Shown: positions 36,301-47,707 of the stretch, one piece after another
Layout: the number at the start of each line of letters is the position of its first letter
Position numbering within the stretch: the stretch's first letter is position 1
Made by a program: the position numbers and the translations under genes
From: Vanilla planifolia
Lineage: Eukaryota; Streptophyta; Magnoliopsida; Asparagales; Orchidaceae
Reading direction: 5' to 3'
Length of the DNA: 64,000 nt
Assembly: GCA_023846275.1 (NCBI GenBank)
Contig: CM043875.1
Coordinates: 4,771,569 to 4,835,568, forward strand
Notes under the pieces: generated by a model
The model's input: only the letters and a program-made list of their open reading frames with translations
What the model was told of the DNA's origin: nothing
Database searches by the model: none

Positions 36301-36880
36301 TAATAGATAAGGTTCTAATAGAGGTACAGCTAGCATTGTGATTTGAAGAAGTTCAATAAAAAGTTAGCTTTCAAGTCATACTGGCTAACTTAGAGTCTAT
36401 GTTATCACATAACAGAATGTTCTATATACAGATGTGATCATAAGCATCATTCTTTTCTAATAATTAATAAATATTATTTTATATTATTATTAAGCCTTCT
36501 AATCATGTTATACCCGGTAAAATTTTATGTATTTGATCTTTAATAAATTAATTGTGGCTTGGATGATTTCGAATCGACAGTAGGATGAGCCAGGAACTCA
36601 ATTGTAGGCTATTGGAATTTCTGAAATCTTTTGGGAATTTTTCGGAGCACCGAGGAATTTTTAATTAATTTTCCCTATTTAATTGGATTTATTAGATTTT
36701 TAGAAATTCGAAAATCTAATTAAATTAAACCGGAAATCGTTTTTTTTTATCGCGCGTGAACCGGACCGGAACGGTTCAGCGGAGGCGGAGGCGGTTCGCC
36801 GGGTGAGTTTGCGTGTGCGTTCTAATAAGCGGATCGGACGGTCGAGATCGGCGGGTGAGATTGAACCGGCTGATCGGGTG

Positions 36881-36963
36881 CTTACCGTGTCGATAGCGTG
36901 TCGACAGCGCGTATTGTGTGCTTACCGTGTGGATAGCGTGTCGACAGCGCGTATCGGGTGCTC
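36881..36963 (+). repeat. 40-bp tandem repeat in the LTR (U3)
   Basis: CTTACCGTGT begins at 36881 and 36921, and ATAGCGTGTCGACAGCGCGT follows in both. The partial third unit turns into CTCACGTGTC. It lies about 50-130 bp upstream of the TATA box, a position typical of enhancer repeats in retrotransposon U3 regions. The copy in the 3' LTR is at 44477-44559. Confidence 0.8.
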
Positions 36964-37015
36964 ACGTGTCGAAAACGTGTCGAACGCGTAACGGGTTCAC
37001 CGTGTCGGCCCGGGG

Positions 37016-37023
37016 TATAAAAA
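37016..37023 (+). promoter_or_regulatory. TATA box of the 5' LTR promoter
   Basis: TATAAAAA within GGGGTATAAAAACCC in a GC-rich setting. It would start genomic RNA near 37045-37055. The same box lies at 44613-44620 in the 3' LTR. Confidence 0.75.
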
Positions 37024-39570
37024 CCCTCGCGAAGCAGCGAATAGGGTTTTCGTTCGACGGCGATAGCGAGGAAATTCCCGGCGTACGGCGCGTGATTCCG
37101 GCGGCCTAGCAAGGGGCTTTTTGTGCCCGGAGATTCACGAGACCGAGGAGAGTTGATTGAGACCAAATTCGTTCGGCGAGGAGCTGCGGCGAGCTGCGGA
37201 CGAGCTTCACCGTCGCCGGCGTCTTCGAGGTAGGAATTTCAGATATTTAAATTAGATAATTAGCAAATTGAAGCATGTATTAGTTTGCAAATCTCTATCT
37301 AAGCATGCGAATGTGATTTTTGAAGCTAATTGTACAAATTATCGAAAATTTGCATGTTAGGGTTTTCGGGACGTTAATTTGTTTCGCCGAAATTGGAAAA
37401 TTACCAAGCATGAGGATTTAAATATGCCACTTTATTCATGTTAATATGATTGTATAATGCTAGAACTATAATTTCGTGAATTGTCAACATGAGGATTAGA
37501 CGAAACTGCTCGGCGGAAAACTTGATTTAAACCGTAGGAAATTAGCGACATTATTGGAACATTAGGATAGTACGAACATGTTCTCCTTGTTCGCAGTCGC
37601 CGGAAATCGACGGAATGATCGTATTGGTCGGCTATTGCGGCGGCTAGGGTTTCACGGACGACGGGCGAAGGAAGGAGACGAATTAAGGATTAATTAGGGA
37701 TTAGTTGAATTATTAAGAGAATAATAATAATATTAATCATTAATATTATATATAAGCGTCGGCTGAATTTCGGATTAATAACTGACCGGCGGGGTTTGGT
37801 TCAGCATGAAAGCCCGAACCGGTGGCAAGATGCGATTCAGGGGATTCGGCGCGGTATAGTGAATAGCAAAATTTTAAATTCGGGGAATTATTCCGAATTT
37901 TGGAAAAAATGGATAAAATGCAAAATTTGATATTTCAAATTTAGGAAAAATTCGATAATTGAGTTTTAGGAATTATTTACATTTAGAAAATTCAAGGAAA
38001 ATCAGAAAACTTGGAAATGAGAAATTTCGAAAATTCTAGAGATCAGTGGGTAAAGAACAAATTTCCTGAAGTGGGGAAAAATGTTATCACTGATGACAGT
38101 ACAGCTGGAAACAGTCAGACAAAGGTATGGTACACGGATGCTACCAGAACAGTCAGTAATTGACAATTGTGTTGCTTTGATGGCAACGGCATGGATTGAG
38201 TCAGTTTATTCAGTATTGGCATATTTCATGGATTGGCATATTGGACCGGACTACTATAGACCCTATATGATGTTTTAGGGTAGTTGTGGTAGGTAACTGT
38301 GCGGTTCGGACTTAGCTTCCACAGTATACATGTAGACTGGTATACGCCTTGTTGTACCTGGACACATGTTGCCGAATCTTGGAGTTAGAGATTGGCAATG
38401 ACTGTAGGGGCGTGAGCTTCTATGGAAGTTGTTGGTAGAGGACTCCTTGGGACGGTGGCTGAGTCAATCTCTCCTGGTCCATATGTGTAGGCCTGCGCGC
38501 CTGAGGGTGGCAGGGGTGTCTCGCAGTGGCTAGCCAAGTGTGTAGGCCTGCGCGCCTTAGGGTGGCAGGGGTGTCTCACGTTGGCTAGAGATTATGTGAC
38601 TGGATCTGTCTGTAGTCTCCAGGAGATTGATTGACGAGAGACACTGCGGTGTCGGGTGCTTAGGCGCCATGCGTGTTTCGAGATGGGCGTTCCCACTGGC
38701 ACGTTGCCTGGTAGCCCAGAGGAGAGCTACTCTGGTGTGACTGGGGTGGCTGTGGTTGGTCGGAGTCTGGGACTGAGAGTGCCTATCCACCGTACATTGT
38801 TATGCTGTATTCCTGTATTTTTGCTATTATCCTTCTCTTGCATGTGAGTTTTACTAGCTGACTTTCCTACTGGGCGTAGCTCATTCCTGTATTATATATT
38901 TTCAGTGGCTCGGCAGACTTGACGCTACCGGATTAGGTGGGATCGTGGTCAGCAGGCTTGTGAAGGATTTCTGATTGGTGATTGTCTGAGATATTCTGGT
39001 TAGTTGATTGTTGCTGTTGGATGTTTCAGTGAGACTGTTATTCTCATATGTTACATATAATTTGAGGGTAATTCGGAATTATGTATCTGGATGAACAATA
39101 TTACACTTGTGGACTTGTATCTTATTCTTGTAATGTAGTTCCATTTACTGTCTTATCTTATTGTCTTGGAGTATGGTGAGTGGAGTGCTACATTCATCTG
39201 TGGATGTTATATATCTTTCTGTTTGATGGTGAGGTCATTACATGACTATGGAACTTAACCGTGGGGGTTCAGACTTCTATTAGATCGGTTCTCCTACCGG
39301 TGTGGGTAAGGAGTATTGGGTCTAGTAGGAGTAACATTGCGCGAGTCCATCTGTTAATTCAGGAGTCATGAACCTGATTTGACGGTGTACCCGGGAGATG
39401 GGATCCACATTGTTAAGGGAAGTAGGTGTGTAATGATGTGTTATATCCTATGTTTTCGTAGGCTACTCAGGTTGGTATGGGACGATCTGAGCTGTCTATA
39501 TAAAAAAAAAAAAAAAAAAAAAAAAATTTATGCCAAAAATCAGCCTAGGAAAAATGGGGTGTAACAGTAG

Positions 39571-39583
39571 TGGTATCAGAGCC
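39571..39583 (+). other. Primer-binding site (tRNA-Met type)
   Basis: TGGTATCAGAGCC begins four bases after the 5' LTR end. It matches the standard plant retrotransposon primer site complementary to the 3' end of initiator tRNA-Met. Confidence 0.93.
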
Positions 39584-39725
39584 CTAGGTGAGGATAACGG
39601 GGCTAGACGTGTATAGGGGTTCAACCCAAGGTGGGGAGAACTGTTGATTCTTTTGTATACTATAGTAGTCCATATGCCAATTGCCAAATGACGACTCTAA
39701 TGCCAGATTAATTGTTTTTGACAGT

Positions 39726-42700
39726 ATGGCTGGTACCAGGAGACTTTCCGCTCGTGGAGCAGCTAGAGGCAGACCGGTATCTACTACTCCTACCCCGGAG
39801 ACGATCCCAGCATTGCCAGTTGAGCCAGCCGTGGATCGTTGGATCGATGCCTTCATGCGGTTGCGTCCGCGGAGCTTCAGTGGGTCGGCTGACCCAGCGG
39901 TGGCAGATGACTGGATGGCTCATATGCTTGAGCTATTTGATGCCTTGGGATGTCCATTCGGCAGGAGGGTAGTGCTTGCTGCTCTAGTGTTGGAGGGAGA
40001 GGCTGCTACCTGGTGGAGAGGCCAGCGGCGCGCTATGTTTGGGGAGGCCCAGAACAGTGAGATAGCATGGGATGACTTTGTTGAGGCATTCAGGGAGTGC
40101 TACATTCCGGCCTCTGCCATGGCTCAGTTCAGGAGGGAACTTATACACCTCAGGCAGGGCCAGATGTCAGTGAACGATTACTTATCGAGGTTCACTTATC
40201 TGGCGAGGTACGCCGTAGAGCTGGTGCCTTCTGAGGAACGCAGATGTGAGATGTTCCTGGAGGGACTTCGTCCTATGCTGCAGCGCCAGCTAGTTGTGAG
40301 TCGGTTTGCCAGGTTTCGTGACTTGGTGGAGGCTGCGAGATCCGTTGAGCTTATTGATATCCGGATGGAGGCCCAGAGAGAGACTCATAACAAGAGGAAG
40401 GAATTCAGAAATATCCAACAAAACAAAAAGGGCAAGAGACACAGAGATCACAGTGGTACTCAGGAGGTCGTGGTCCGGCCACGACCTATTTCTGAGAGAC
40501 CAGTGCAGCAGACAGGTACCCGGACTGGGGGGATTATCTGCTACCATTGTCGACAGCCCGGACACAAGAAGTGCGACTGCCCAGAGTTGAAGAAACAGAG
40601 GATCACGGGACCGGTTGGTTCATCTGGGGGACAGCCCAGGGTATTTGCACTGACTCGGCAGCAGGCTTCAGAGTCACCAGAAGTGATCACAGGTATGCTT
40701 CATTTTGGCAACGTGCAGTGCATGACTTTGTTTGATACTGGTGCATCTCATTCTTTTGTTGCTGAGAGGATCTGGAATCAGATATCAGGATCCAAGGGTT
40801 ACTTGAAGGAACCCTTACTGGTTAGACTTCCTGATGGGAAAGAGATTCCCACTGTTCAGAAGATTGACGGATCTATTCTGATTAGTGGACACGAATTCGT
40901 GACAGAGTTGATATGTGTGCCACTAGCAGAGTTCGACATCATTTTGGGGATGGATTGGTTGTGCCACCATGCAGTGGTTCTGGATTGTTGGGAGAAGAAG
41001 GTCAGGATCAGAGTGCCTGGTTCGGGGGATGTGATATACTTTGGTCTGAACAGGCAGATTCCCCTGATCTCAGTTCTTCAGGCTGGAAGGTTAGTAAGTA
41101 AGGGTTGTACTGGTTGGTTGGCCTATGTGACCGATAGCCAAGCCACCACTACCCCTATGTCAGATATTCCAGTGGTGAGAGACTTTCCTATGGTTTTTCC
41201 AGAGGAGTTGCCTGGATTTCCACCAGCTAGGGAAGTGGAGTTTTCAATTGATTTGGAGGCAGGAGTAGCTCCTATTGCTAGAGCTCCTTACAGGATGGCT
41301 CCAGCCGAGCTAGCAGAGTTGAAGACTCAGTTACAGGACTTATTAGACAAGGGACTCATACGCCCCAGTTGTTCACCTTGGGGTGCCCCTGTCTTATTTG
41401 TCAAGAAGAAAGATGGTAGTATGAGGCTGTGTGTGGATTATAGGGAATTGAATAAGGTTACTATTCGTAACCGATACCCTTTACCACGCATCGATGATTT
41501 GCTGGATCAACTTCAGGGAGCAACTGTGTTCTCCAAGATTGACTTACGCTCGGGTTATCACCAGATCCGGATTAGAGATTCTGATGTACCCAAGACAGCA
41601 TTCCGTACTAGATACGGACATTACGAGTTCACAGTGTTGCCTTTTGGATTGACTAATGCTCCAGCAGTATTTATGAACCTGATGCATCGAGTTTTTCATG
41701 CCTTTCTGGATCGGTTTGTGATCATCTTTATAGATGATATATTGATTTATTCCAGAGATAGGGATACTCATGCAGATCAGTTGAGGACTGCGCTTACAGT
41801 GTTGCGGGAGAATGAGCTGTATGCAAAATTCTCCAAGTGTTCTTTTTGGCTGGACTCAGTAGCATTCTTAGGACACATTGTCAGTGCGGAGGGCGTGGCT
41901 GTTGATCCTAGCAAGATACGAGCTATTATTGATTGGAAACGGCCATCTTCTGTCACTGAGATCCGGAGTTTCCTTGGTTTGGCTGGATACTATAGGAAAT
42001 TTGTTCCTCACTTTTCTAGACTGGCTGCTCCACTAACCCAGTTGACCCGGAAGGGAAAATCTTTTGAGTGGACAGAGAGTTGTGAGAACAGTTTCCTAGA
42101 GCTGAAGCAGAGGCTTAGCACCGCTCCAGTATTGATGTTACCCACACAGGAGAAGCCGTATCAGATGTACACTGATGCTTCACATATAGGCTTGGGAGCC
42201 GTACTGATGCAGGATAACAGAGTTATAGCATATGCTTCGAGGCAACTGAAGGATCATGAGAAGAATTATCCCACTCATGATTTGGAGTTAGCTGCTGTCA
42301 TTTTTGCCTTGAAGATATGGAGACATTATTTGTACGGAGTTCCTGTAGATTGCTTCTCTGACCACAAGAGTCTTAAGTATCTGTTCACTCAGAAGGAACT
42401 GAACTTGAGGCAGAGGAGGTGGTTGGAACTGATAAAGGATTACGAGCTGACAATAAACTACTGCGAGGGGAAGGCTAATCCAGTGGCTGATGCCTTGAGC
42501 AGACACGCAGTTGTGCATAATATGTTAGTCTGTGACTCTATACCAGACTTGGATTGGAATGTTGAAAGATGTCAGGAACAGTTGTCTATTCAGAGACTGG
42601 TTCACAGACTCAGCTCATTGACTATTCGGGCTGACTGGTTATCTGAGATGCGTGACCTTCAGCTTTGTGATGAAGAGCTGAAGGAGAAGATTGAGTTGGC

Positions 42701-44087
42701 ATCGCAGGGATTGGGAGGAGACTTTGCTCTCAGAGACGACATTTTGACCTTCAGGGGTCGCTGGTGTGTACCATCACATCAGGAGTTCAGGGAGAGGATC
42801 CTTCGGGAGGCTCACTATGGAACCTTGGCTATGCACCCTGGAGAAGTCAAGATGTACAGGAATTTGAGGAGTGTTTTCTGGTGGAGAGGTTTGAAGACAG
42901 ATGTTGCTGCCTTTGTTAGGAAATGCCTTACATGTCAGCAAGTTAAGGCCGAACACCAGAGACCTGGAGGATTGTTACAGAGATTGCCGATTCCGGAGTG
43001 GAAATGGGATGACATCACTATGGACTTTGTGACTGGTCTTCCTCGTACCAGACAAGGTTTTGATGCTATTTGGGTCATCGTAGATCGATTGACCAAGTCA
43101 GCCCATTTCTTATCCATTAAGAAGACGGATTCAGCGGCACAGTTGGCAGAGATATATATTCAGCAGATTGTCAGATTGCATGGGATTCCCCGTTCTATTA
43201 TTTCTGACAGAGACGCCAAATTCACATCACAGTTTTGGAAGAGCTTACACACTGCCATGGGTACACAGTTAAAGTTCAGTACTGCTTATCATCCTCAGAC
43301 GGATGGACAGTCTGAGCGGACTATTCGGACCTTGGAGGATTTGCTACGCTTGAGCGTACAAACTTACTCAACAGATTGGACTAGACGATTACCCTTGGTA
43401 GAGTTTGTGTACAATAACAGCTTCCAGGCGTCGATTGGTATGGCACCTTACGAGGCGTTGTATGGGCGTAGGTGCAGATCTCCTCTTTGTTGGGAGGAGG
43501 GTGATTCCAGGAGAGTGTGGGGACCCCAGATTGTAGAGGAGACCACAGCGGAAGTCAAGTTATTGCAGGACAGATTACGTACTGTGCAAGATCGCCAGAA
43601 GAAATATTATGATCCTAAGCACAAGGCTGTTGAGTTTTCTGTGGGAGATAGGGTATTCCTGAAGGTCAGTCCTATGCGGGGTCTATTCAGGTTTGGAAAG
43701 CCTTCTAAGCTTCGACCTCGTTACATTGGACCCTATCCTATTCTGGAGAGGATCGGTGAAGTGGCTTACAGGTTGGCACTTCCTGAGCATCTGACTGAGA
43801 TTCACAATGTGTTCCATGTTTCGAATCTCAAGAAATATGTGCCAGATCCTTCTCATTGCATCAGTGATGATCTTCCTGGTTTACAAGTGGCACCAGATTC
43901 TTCTTATGTGGAACTACCAGTTCGCATCCTCGAGGAGAGCAGCAGACAGCTGAGGAACAGGTCGTTTCCTATGGTCAAGGTTCTGTGGAATAGACATGAC
44001 GAAAGGGAGGCAACCTGGGAGCTAGAGCAGGATGTTGCTGAAAAATGGCCGGAACTTCTTGCTGAATTTCGAGGGAGAAATTCCTGA
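39726..44087 (+). CDS. Gag-pol polyprotein, Ty3/gypsy chromovirus
   Basis: A single uninterrupted frame of 1453 residues from the first ATG ([11 protein letters not shown]); it also stays open upstream to 39681, but without an ATG. Domains in order: gag core about 50-200 ([19 protein letters not shown]); CCHC zinc knuckle 272-285 ([14 protein letters not shown]); aspartic protease with DTGAS at 337; reverse transcriptase with [20 protein letters not shown] and the catalytic FIDD at 668-671; RNase H starting [12 protein letters not shown] (Asp 817); integrase with an HHCC finger ([20 protein letters not shown]) and catalytic D1100, D1161, E1197, spaced DD35E. After the integrase, [10 protein letters not shown] leads to a chromodomain-like tail from about 1393 ([21 protein letters not shown]). 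Fused gag and pol without a stop is usual in this clade. The C-terminal module is thought to steer integration through chromatin marks. Confidence 0.97.
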   Translation: MAGTRRLSARGAARGRPVSTTPTPETIPALPVEPAVDRWIDAFMRLRPRSFSGSADPAVADDWMAHMLELFDALGCPFGRRVVLAALVLEGEAATWWRGQRRAMFGEAQNSEIAWDDFVEAFRECYIPASAMAQFRRELIHLRQGQMSVNDYLSRFTYLARYAVELVPSEERRCEMFLEGLRPMLQRQLVVSRFARFRDLVEAARSVELIDIRMEAQRETHNKRKEFRNIQQNKKGKRHRDHSGTQEVVVRPRPISERPVQQTGTRTGGIICYHCRQPGHKKCDCPELKKQRITGPVGSSGGQPRVFALTRQQASESPEVITGMLHFGNVQCMTLFDTGASHSFVAERIWNQISGSKGYLKEPLLVRLPDGKEIPTVQKIDGSILISGHEFVTELICVPLAEFDIILGMDWLCHHAVVLDCWEKKVRIRVPGSGDVIYFGLNRQIPLISVLQAGRLVSKGCTGWLAYVTDSQATTTPMSDIPVVRDFPMVFPEELPGFPPAREVEFSIDLEAGVAPIARAPYRMAPAELAELKTQLQDLLDKGLIRPSCSPWGAPVLFVKKKDGSMRLCVDYRELNKVTIRNRYPLPRIDDLLDQLQGATVFSKIDLRSGYHQIRIRDSDVPKTAFRTRYGHYEFTVLPFGLTNAPAVFMNLMHRVFHAFLDRFVIIFIDDILIYSRDRDTHADQLRTALTVLRENELYAKFSKCSFWLDSVAFLGHIVSAEGVAVDPSKIRAIIDWKRPSSVTEIRSFLGLAGYYRKFVPHFSRLAAPLTQLTRKGKSFEWTESCENSFLELKQRLSTAPVLMLPTQEKPYQMYTDASHIGLGAVLMQDNRVIAYASRQLKDHEKNYPTHDLELAAVIFALKIWRHYLYGVPVDCFSDHKSLKYLFTQKELNLRQRRWLELIKDYELTINYCEGKANPVADALSRHAVVHNMLVCDSIPDLDWNVERCQEQLSIQRLVHRLSSLTIRADWLSEMRDLQLCDEELKEKIELASQGLGGDFALRDDILTFRGRWCVPSHQEFRERILREAHYGTLAMHPGEVKMYRNLRSVFWWRGLKTDVAAFVRKCLTCQQVKAEHQRPGGLLQRLPIPEWKWDDITMDFVTGLPRTRQGFDAIWVIVDRLTKSAHFLSIKKTDSAAQLAEIYIQQIVRLHGIPRSIISDRDAKFTSQFWKSLHTAMGTQLKFSTAYHPQTDGQSERTIRTLEDLLRLSVQTYSTDWTRRLPLVEFVYNNSFQASIGMAPYEALYGRRCRSPLCWEEGDSRRVWGPQIVEETTAEVKLLQDRLRTVQDRQKKYYDPKHKAVEFSVGDRVFLKVSPMRGLFRFGKPSKLRPRYIGPYPILERIGEVAYRLALPEHLTEIHNVFHVSNLKKYVPDPSHCISDDLPGLQVAPDSSYVELPVRILEESSRQLRNRSFPMVKVLWNRHDEREATWELEQDVAEKWPELLAEFRGRNS

Positions 44088-44088
44088 T

Positions 44089-44101
44089 AAGGTGGGGAGA
44101 T
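44089..44101 (+). other. Polypurine tract before the 3' LTR
   Basis: AAGGTGGGGAGAT directly precedes TGTTATACCC at 44102. It is the expected primer for plus-strand DNA synthesis and lies two bases after the gag-pol stop codon. Confidence 0.85.
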
Positions 44102-47100
44102 TGTTATACCCGGTAAAATTTTATGTATTTGATCTTTAATAAATTAATTGTGGCTTGGATGATTTCGAATCGACAGTAGGATGAGCCAGGAACTCAATTG
44201 TAGGCTATTGGAATTTCTGAAATCTTTTGGGAATTTTTCGGAGCACCGAGGAATTTTTAATTAATTTTCCCTATTTAATTGGATTTATTAGATTTTTAGA
44301 AATTCGAAAATCTAATTAAATTAAACCGGAAATTGTTTTTTTTTTATCGCGCGTGAACCGGACCGGAACGGTTCAGCGGAGGCGGAGGCGGTTCGTCGGG
44401 TGAGTTTGCGTGTGCGTTCTAATAAGCGGATCGGACGGTCGAGATCGGCGGGTGAGATCGAACCGGCTGATCGGGTGCTTACCGTGTCGATAGCGTGTCG
44501 ACAGCGCGTATTGTGTGCTTACCGTGTGGATAGCGTGTCGACAGCGCGTATCGGGTGCTCACGTGTCGAAAACGTGTCGAACGCGTAACGGGTTCACCGT
44601 GTCGGCCCGGGGTATAAAAACCCTCGCGAAGCAGCGAATAGGGTTTTCGTTCGACGGCGATAGTGAGGAAATTCCCGGCGTACGGCGCGTGATTCCGGCG
44701 GCCTGGCAAGGGGCTTTTTGTGCCCGGAGATTCACGAGACCGAGGAGAGTCGATTGAGACCAAATTCGTTCGGCGAGGAGCTGCGGCGAGCTGCGGACGA
44801 GCTTCACCGTCGCCGGCGTCTTCGAGGTAGGAATTTCAGATATTTAAATTAGATAATTAGCAAATTGAAGCATGTATTAGTTTGCAAATCTCTATCTAAG
44901 CATGCGAATGTGATTTTTGAAGCTAATTGTACAAATTATCGAAAATTGCATGTTAGGGTTTTCGGGACGTTAATTTGTTTCGCCGAAATTGGAAAAATTA
45001 CCAAGCATGAGGATTTAAATATGCCACTTTATTCATGTTAATATGATTGTATAATGCTAGAACTATAATTTCGTGAATTGTCAACATGAGGATTAGACGA
45101 AACTGCTCGGCGGAAAACTTGATTTAAACCTTAGGAAATTAGCGACATTATTGGAACATTAGGATAGTACGAACATGTTCTCCTTGTTCGCAGTCGCCAG
45201 AAATCGACGGAATGATCGTATTGGTCGGCTATTGCGGCGGCTAGGGTTTCGCGGACGACGGGCGAAGGAAGGAGACGAATTAAGGATTAATTAGGGATTA
45301 GTTGAATTATTAAGAGAATAATAATAATATTAATCATTAATATTATATATAAGCGTCGGCTGAATTTCGGATTAATAACTGACCGGCGGGGTTTGGTTCA
45401 GCATGAAAGCCCGAACCGGTGGCAAGATGCGATTCAGGGGATTCGGCGCGGTATAGTGATTAGCAAAATTTTAAATTCGGGGAATTATTCCGAATTTTGG
45501 AAAAAATGGATAAAATGCAAAATTTGATATTTCAAATTTAGGAAAAATTCGATAATTGAGTTTTAGGAATTATTTACATTTAGAAAATTCAAGGAAAATC
45601 AGAAAACTTGGAAATGAGAAATTTCGAAAATTCTAGAGATCAGTGGGTAAAGAACAAATTTCCTGAAGTGGGGAAAAATGTTATCACTGATGACAGTACA
45701 GCTGGAAACAGTCAGACAAAGGTATGGTACACGGATGCTACCAGAACAGTCAGTAATTGACAATTGTGTTGCTTTGATGGCAACGGCATGGATTGAGTCA
45801 GTTTATTCAGTATTGGCATATTTCATGGATTGGCATATTGGACCGGACTACTATAGACCCTATATGATGTTTTAGGGTAGTTGTGGTAGGTAACTGTGCG
45901 GTTCGGACTTAGCTTCCACAGTATACATGTAGACTGGTATACGCCTTGTTGTACCTGGACACATGTTGCCGAATCTTGGAGTTAGAGATTGGCAATGACT
46001 GTAGGGGCGTGAGCTTCTATGGAAGTTGTTGGTAGAGGACTCCTTGGGACGGTGGCTGAGTCAATCTCTCCTGGTCCATGTGTGTAGGCCTGCGCGCCTG
46101 AGGGTGGCAGGGGTGTCTCGCAGTGGCTAGCCAAGTGTGTAGGCCTGCGCGCCTTAGGGTGGCAGGGGTGTCTCACGTTGGCTAGAGATTATGTGACTGG
46201 ATCTGTCTGTAGTCTCCAGGAGATTGATTGACGAGAGACACTGCGGTGTCGGGTGCTTAGGCGCCATGCGTGTTTCGAGATGGGCGTTCCCACTGGCACG
46301 TTGCCTGGTAGCCCAGAGGAGAGCTACTCTGGTGTGACTGGGGTGGCTGTGGTTGGTCGGAGTCTGGGACTGAGAGTGCCTATCCACCGTACATTGTTAT
46401 GCTGTATTCCTGTATTTTTGCTATTATCCTTCTCTTGCATGTGAGTTTTACTAGCTGACTTTCCTACTGGGCGTAGCTCATTCCTGTATTATATATTTTC
46501 AGTGGCTCGGCAGACTTGACGCTACCGGATTAGGTGGGATCGTGGTCAGCAGGCTTGTGAAGGATTTCTGATTGGTGATTGTCTGAGATATTCTGGTTAG
46601 TTGATTGTTGCTGTTGGATGTTTCAGTGAGACTGTTATTCTCATATGTTACATATAATTTGAGGGTAATTCGGAATTATGTATCTGGATGAACAATATTA
46701 CACTTGTGGACTTGTATCTTATTCTTGTAATGTAGTTCCATTTACTGTCATCTTATTGTCTTGGAGTATGGTGAGTGGAGTGCTACATTTATCTGTGGAT
46801 GTTATATATCTTTCTGTTTGATGGTGAGGTCATTACATGACTATGGAACTTAACCGTGGGGGTTCAGACTTCTATTAGATCGGTTCTCCTACCGGTGTGG
46901 GTAAGGAGTATTTGGTCTAGTAGGAGTAACATTGCGCGAGTCCATCTGTTAACTCAGGAGTCATGAACCTGACTTGACGGTGTACCCGGGAGATGGGATC
47001 CACATTGTTAAGGAAAGTAGGTGTGTAATGATATGTTATATCCTATGTTTTCGTAGGCTGCTCAGGTTGGTATGGGACGATCTGAGCTGTCTATATAAAA

Positions 47101-47152
47101 AAAAAAAAAAAATGTATGCCAAAAATCAGCCTAGAAAAAATGGGGTGTAACA
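44102..47152 (+). repeat. 3' LTR of the gypsy element (3051 bp)
   Basis: Nearly identical to 36506-39566. Visible differences include G/A and C/T changes near 44335, 44396, 44459, 44663 and 44706, a shorter A-run (16 rather than 25 bases), and small indels near 44945 and 46750. The TATA box is at 44613-44620. Confidence 0.97.
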
Positions 47153-47620
47153 TTACCATTATAAAAAATCATATCATCATGATAAAAGCTATATTATAGT
47201 TATATAATCTAGATCACAAGTTAAACCATAATCATAAAGTCTCTAAGAGGTCTATATATATGTAATTCATCAGAATCTACATTACCATGAAATTACATAC
47301 ATAACATCCAACTTTTAAACCCAACATCGACTTATTTGTCTCTAAATATCTTCACTCAATGAATACATATATCATGTCTTATAATACAAATAAGAGAGTA
47401 AGTATAAAAAACTCAACACATAAAATTAATAGATGAAATAATAATAAAAATTATGGGTGTAATAAAATACTTCTAATCTTAAGTATTGTATGAAGGTAAA
47501 TGATATCTAAGAGAAAGTCATATCGTTACAACTCAGTGAAAATATAATAACAAGTTTTGGATGTAAATATATACCATATAATAACACAAAATCTTTTTAA
47601 CATAATCATTTTCACATCTT

Positions 47621-47707
<87 letters not shown>

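Larger units (their letters stand above)
36506..39566 (+). repeat. 5' LTR of the gypsy element (3061 bp)
   Basis: It starts TGTTATACCC and ends GGGGTGTAACA. It carries a 40-bp GC-rich tandem repeat at 36881-36963, a TATA box at 37016-37023, a 55-bp duplication at 38486-38592 and a 25-base A-run at 39502-39526 close to the 3' end. A 65-codon open frame at 38081-38278 is also open in the 3' LTR. Confidence 0.97.
36506..47152 (+). mobile_element. Full-length Ty3/gypsy chromovirus, Tekay/Del type (10.6 kb)
   Basis: Order: 5' LTR 36506-39566, tRNA-Met-type primer site 39571-39583, one gag-pol frame 39726-44087, purine tract 44089-44101, 3' LTR 44102-47152. The domain order protease, reverse transcriptase, RNase H, integrase defines Ty3/gypsy. 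Long LTRs of 3 kb, the tRNA-Met primer site and a chromodomain-like C-terminus point to the Tekay/Del chromovirus clade. The LTRs are about 99% identical by eye (some 20-25 substitutions plus a few indels), so the insertion is recent. The flanking five bases differ: AATCA on the left, TTACC on the right. The frame is uninterrupted, so the copy may be autonomous. Confidence 0.97.

Noticed and set aside
39681..39725. Extension of gag-pol upstream to 39681
   Set aside because: The first codon there is TTG. The first ATG is at 39726 and gives a typical gag start.
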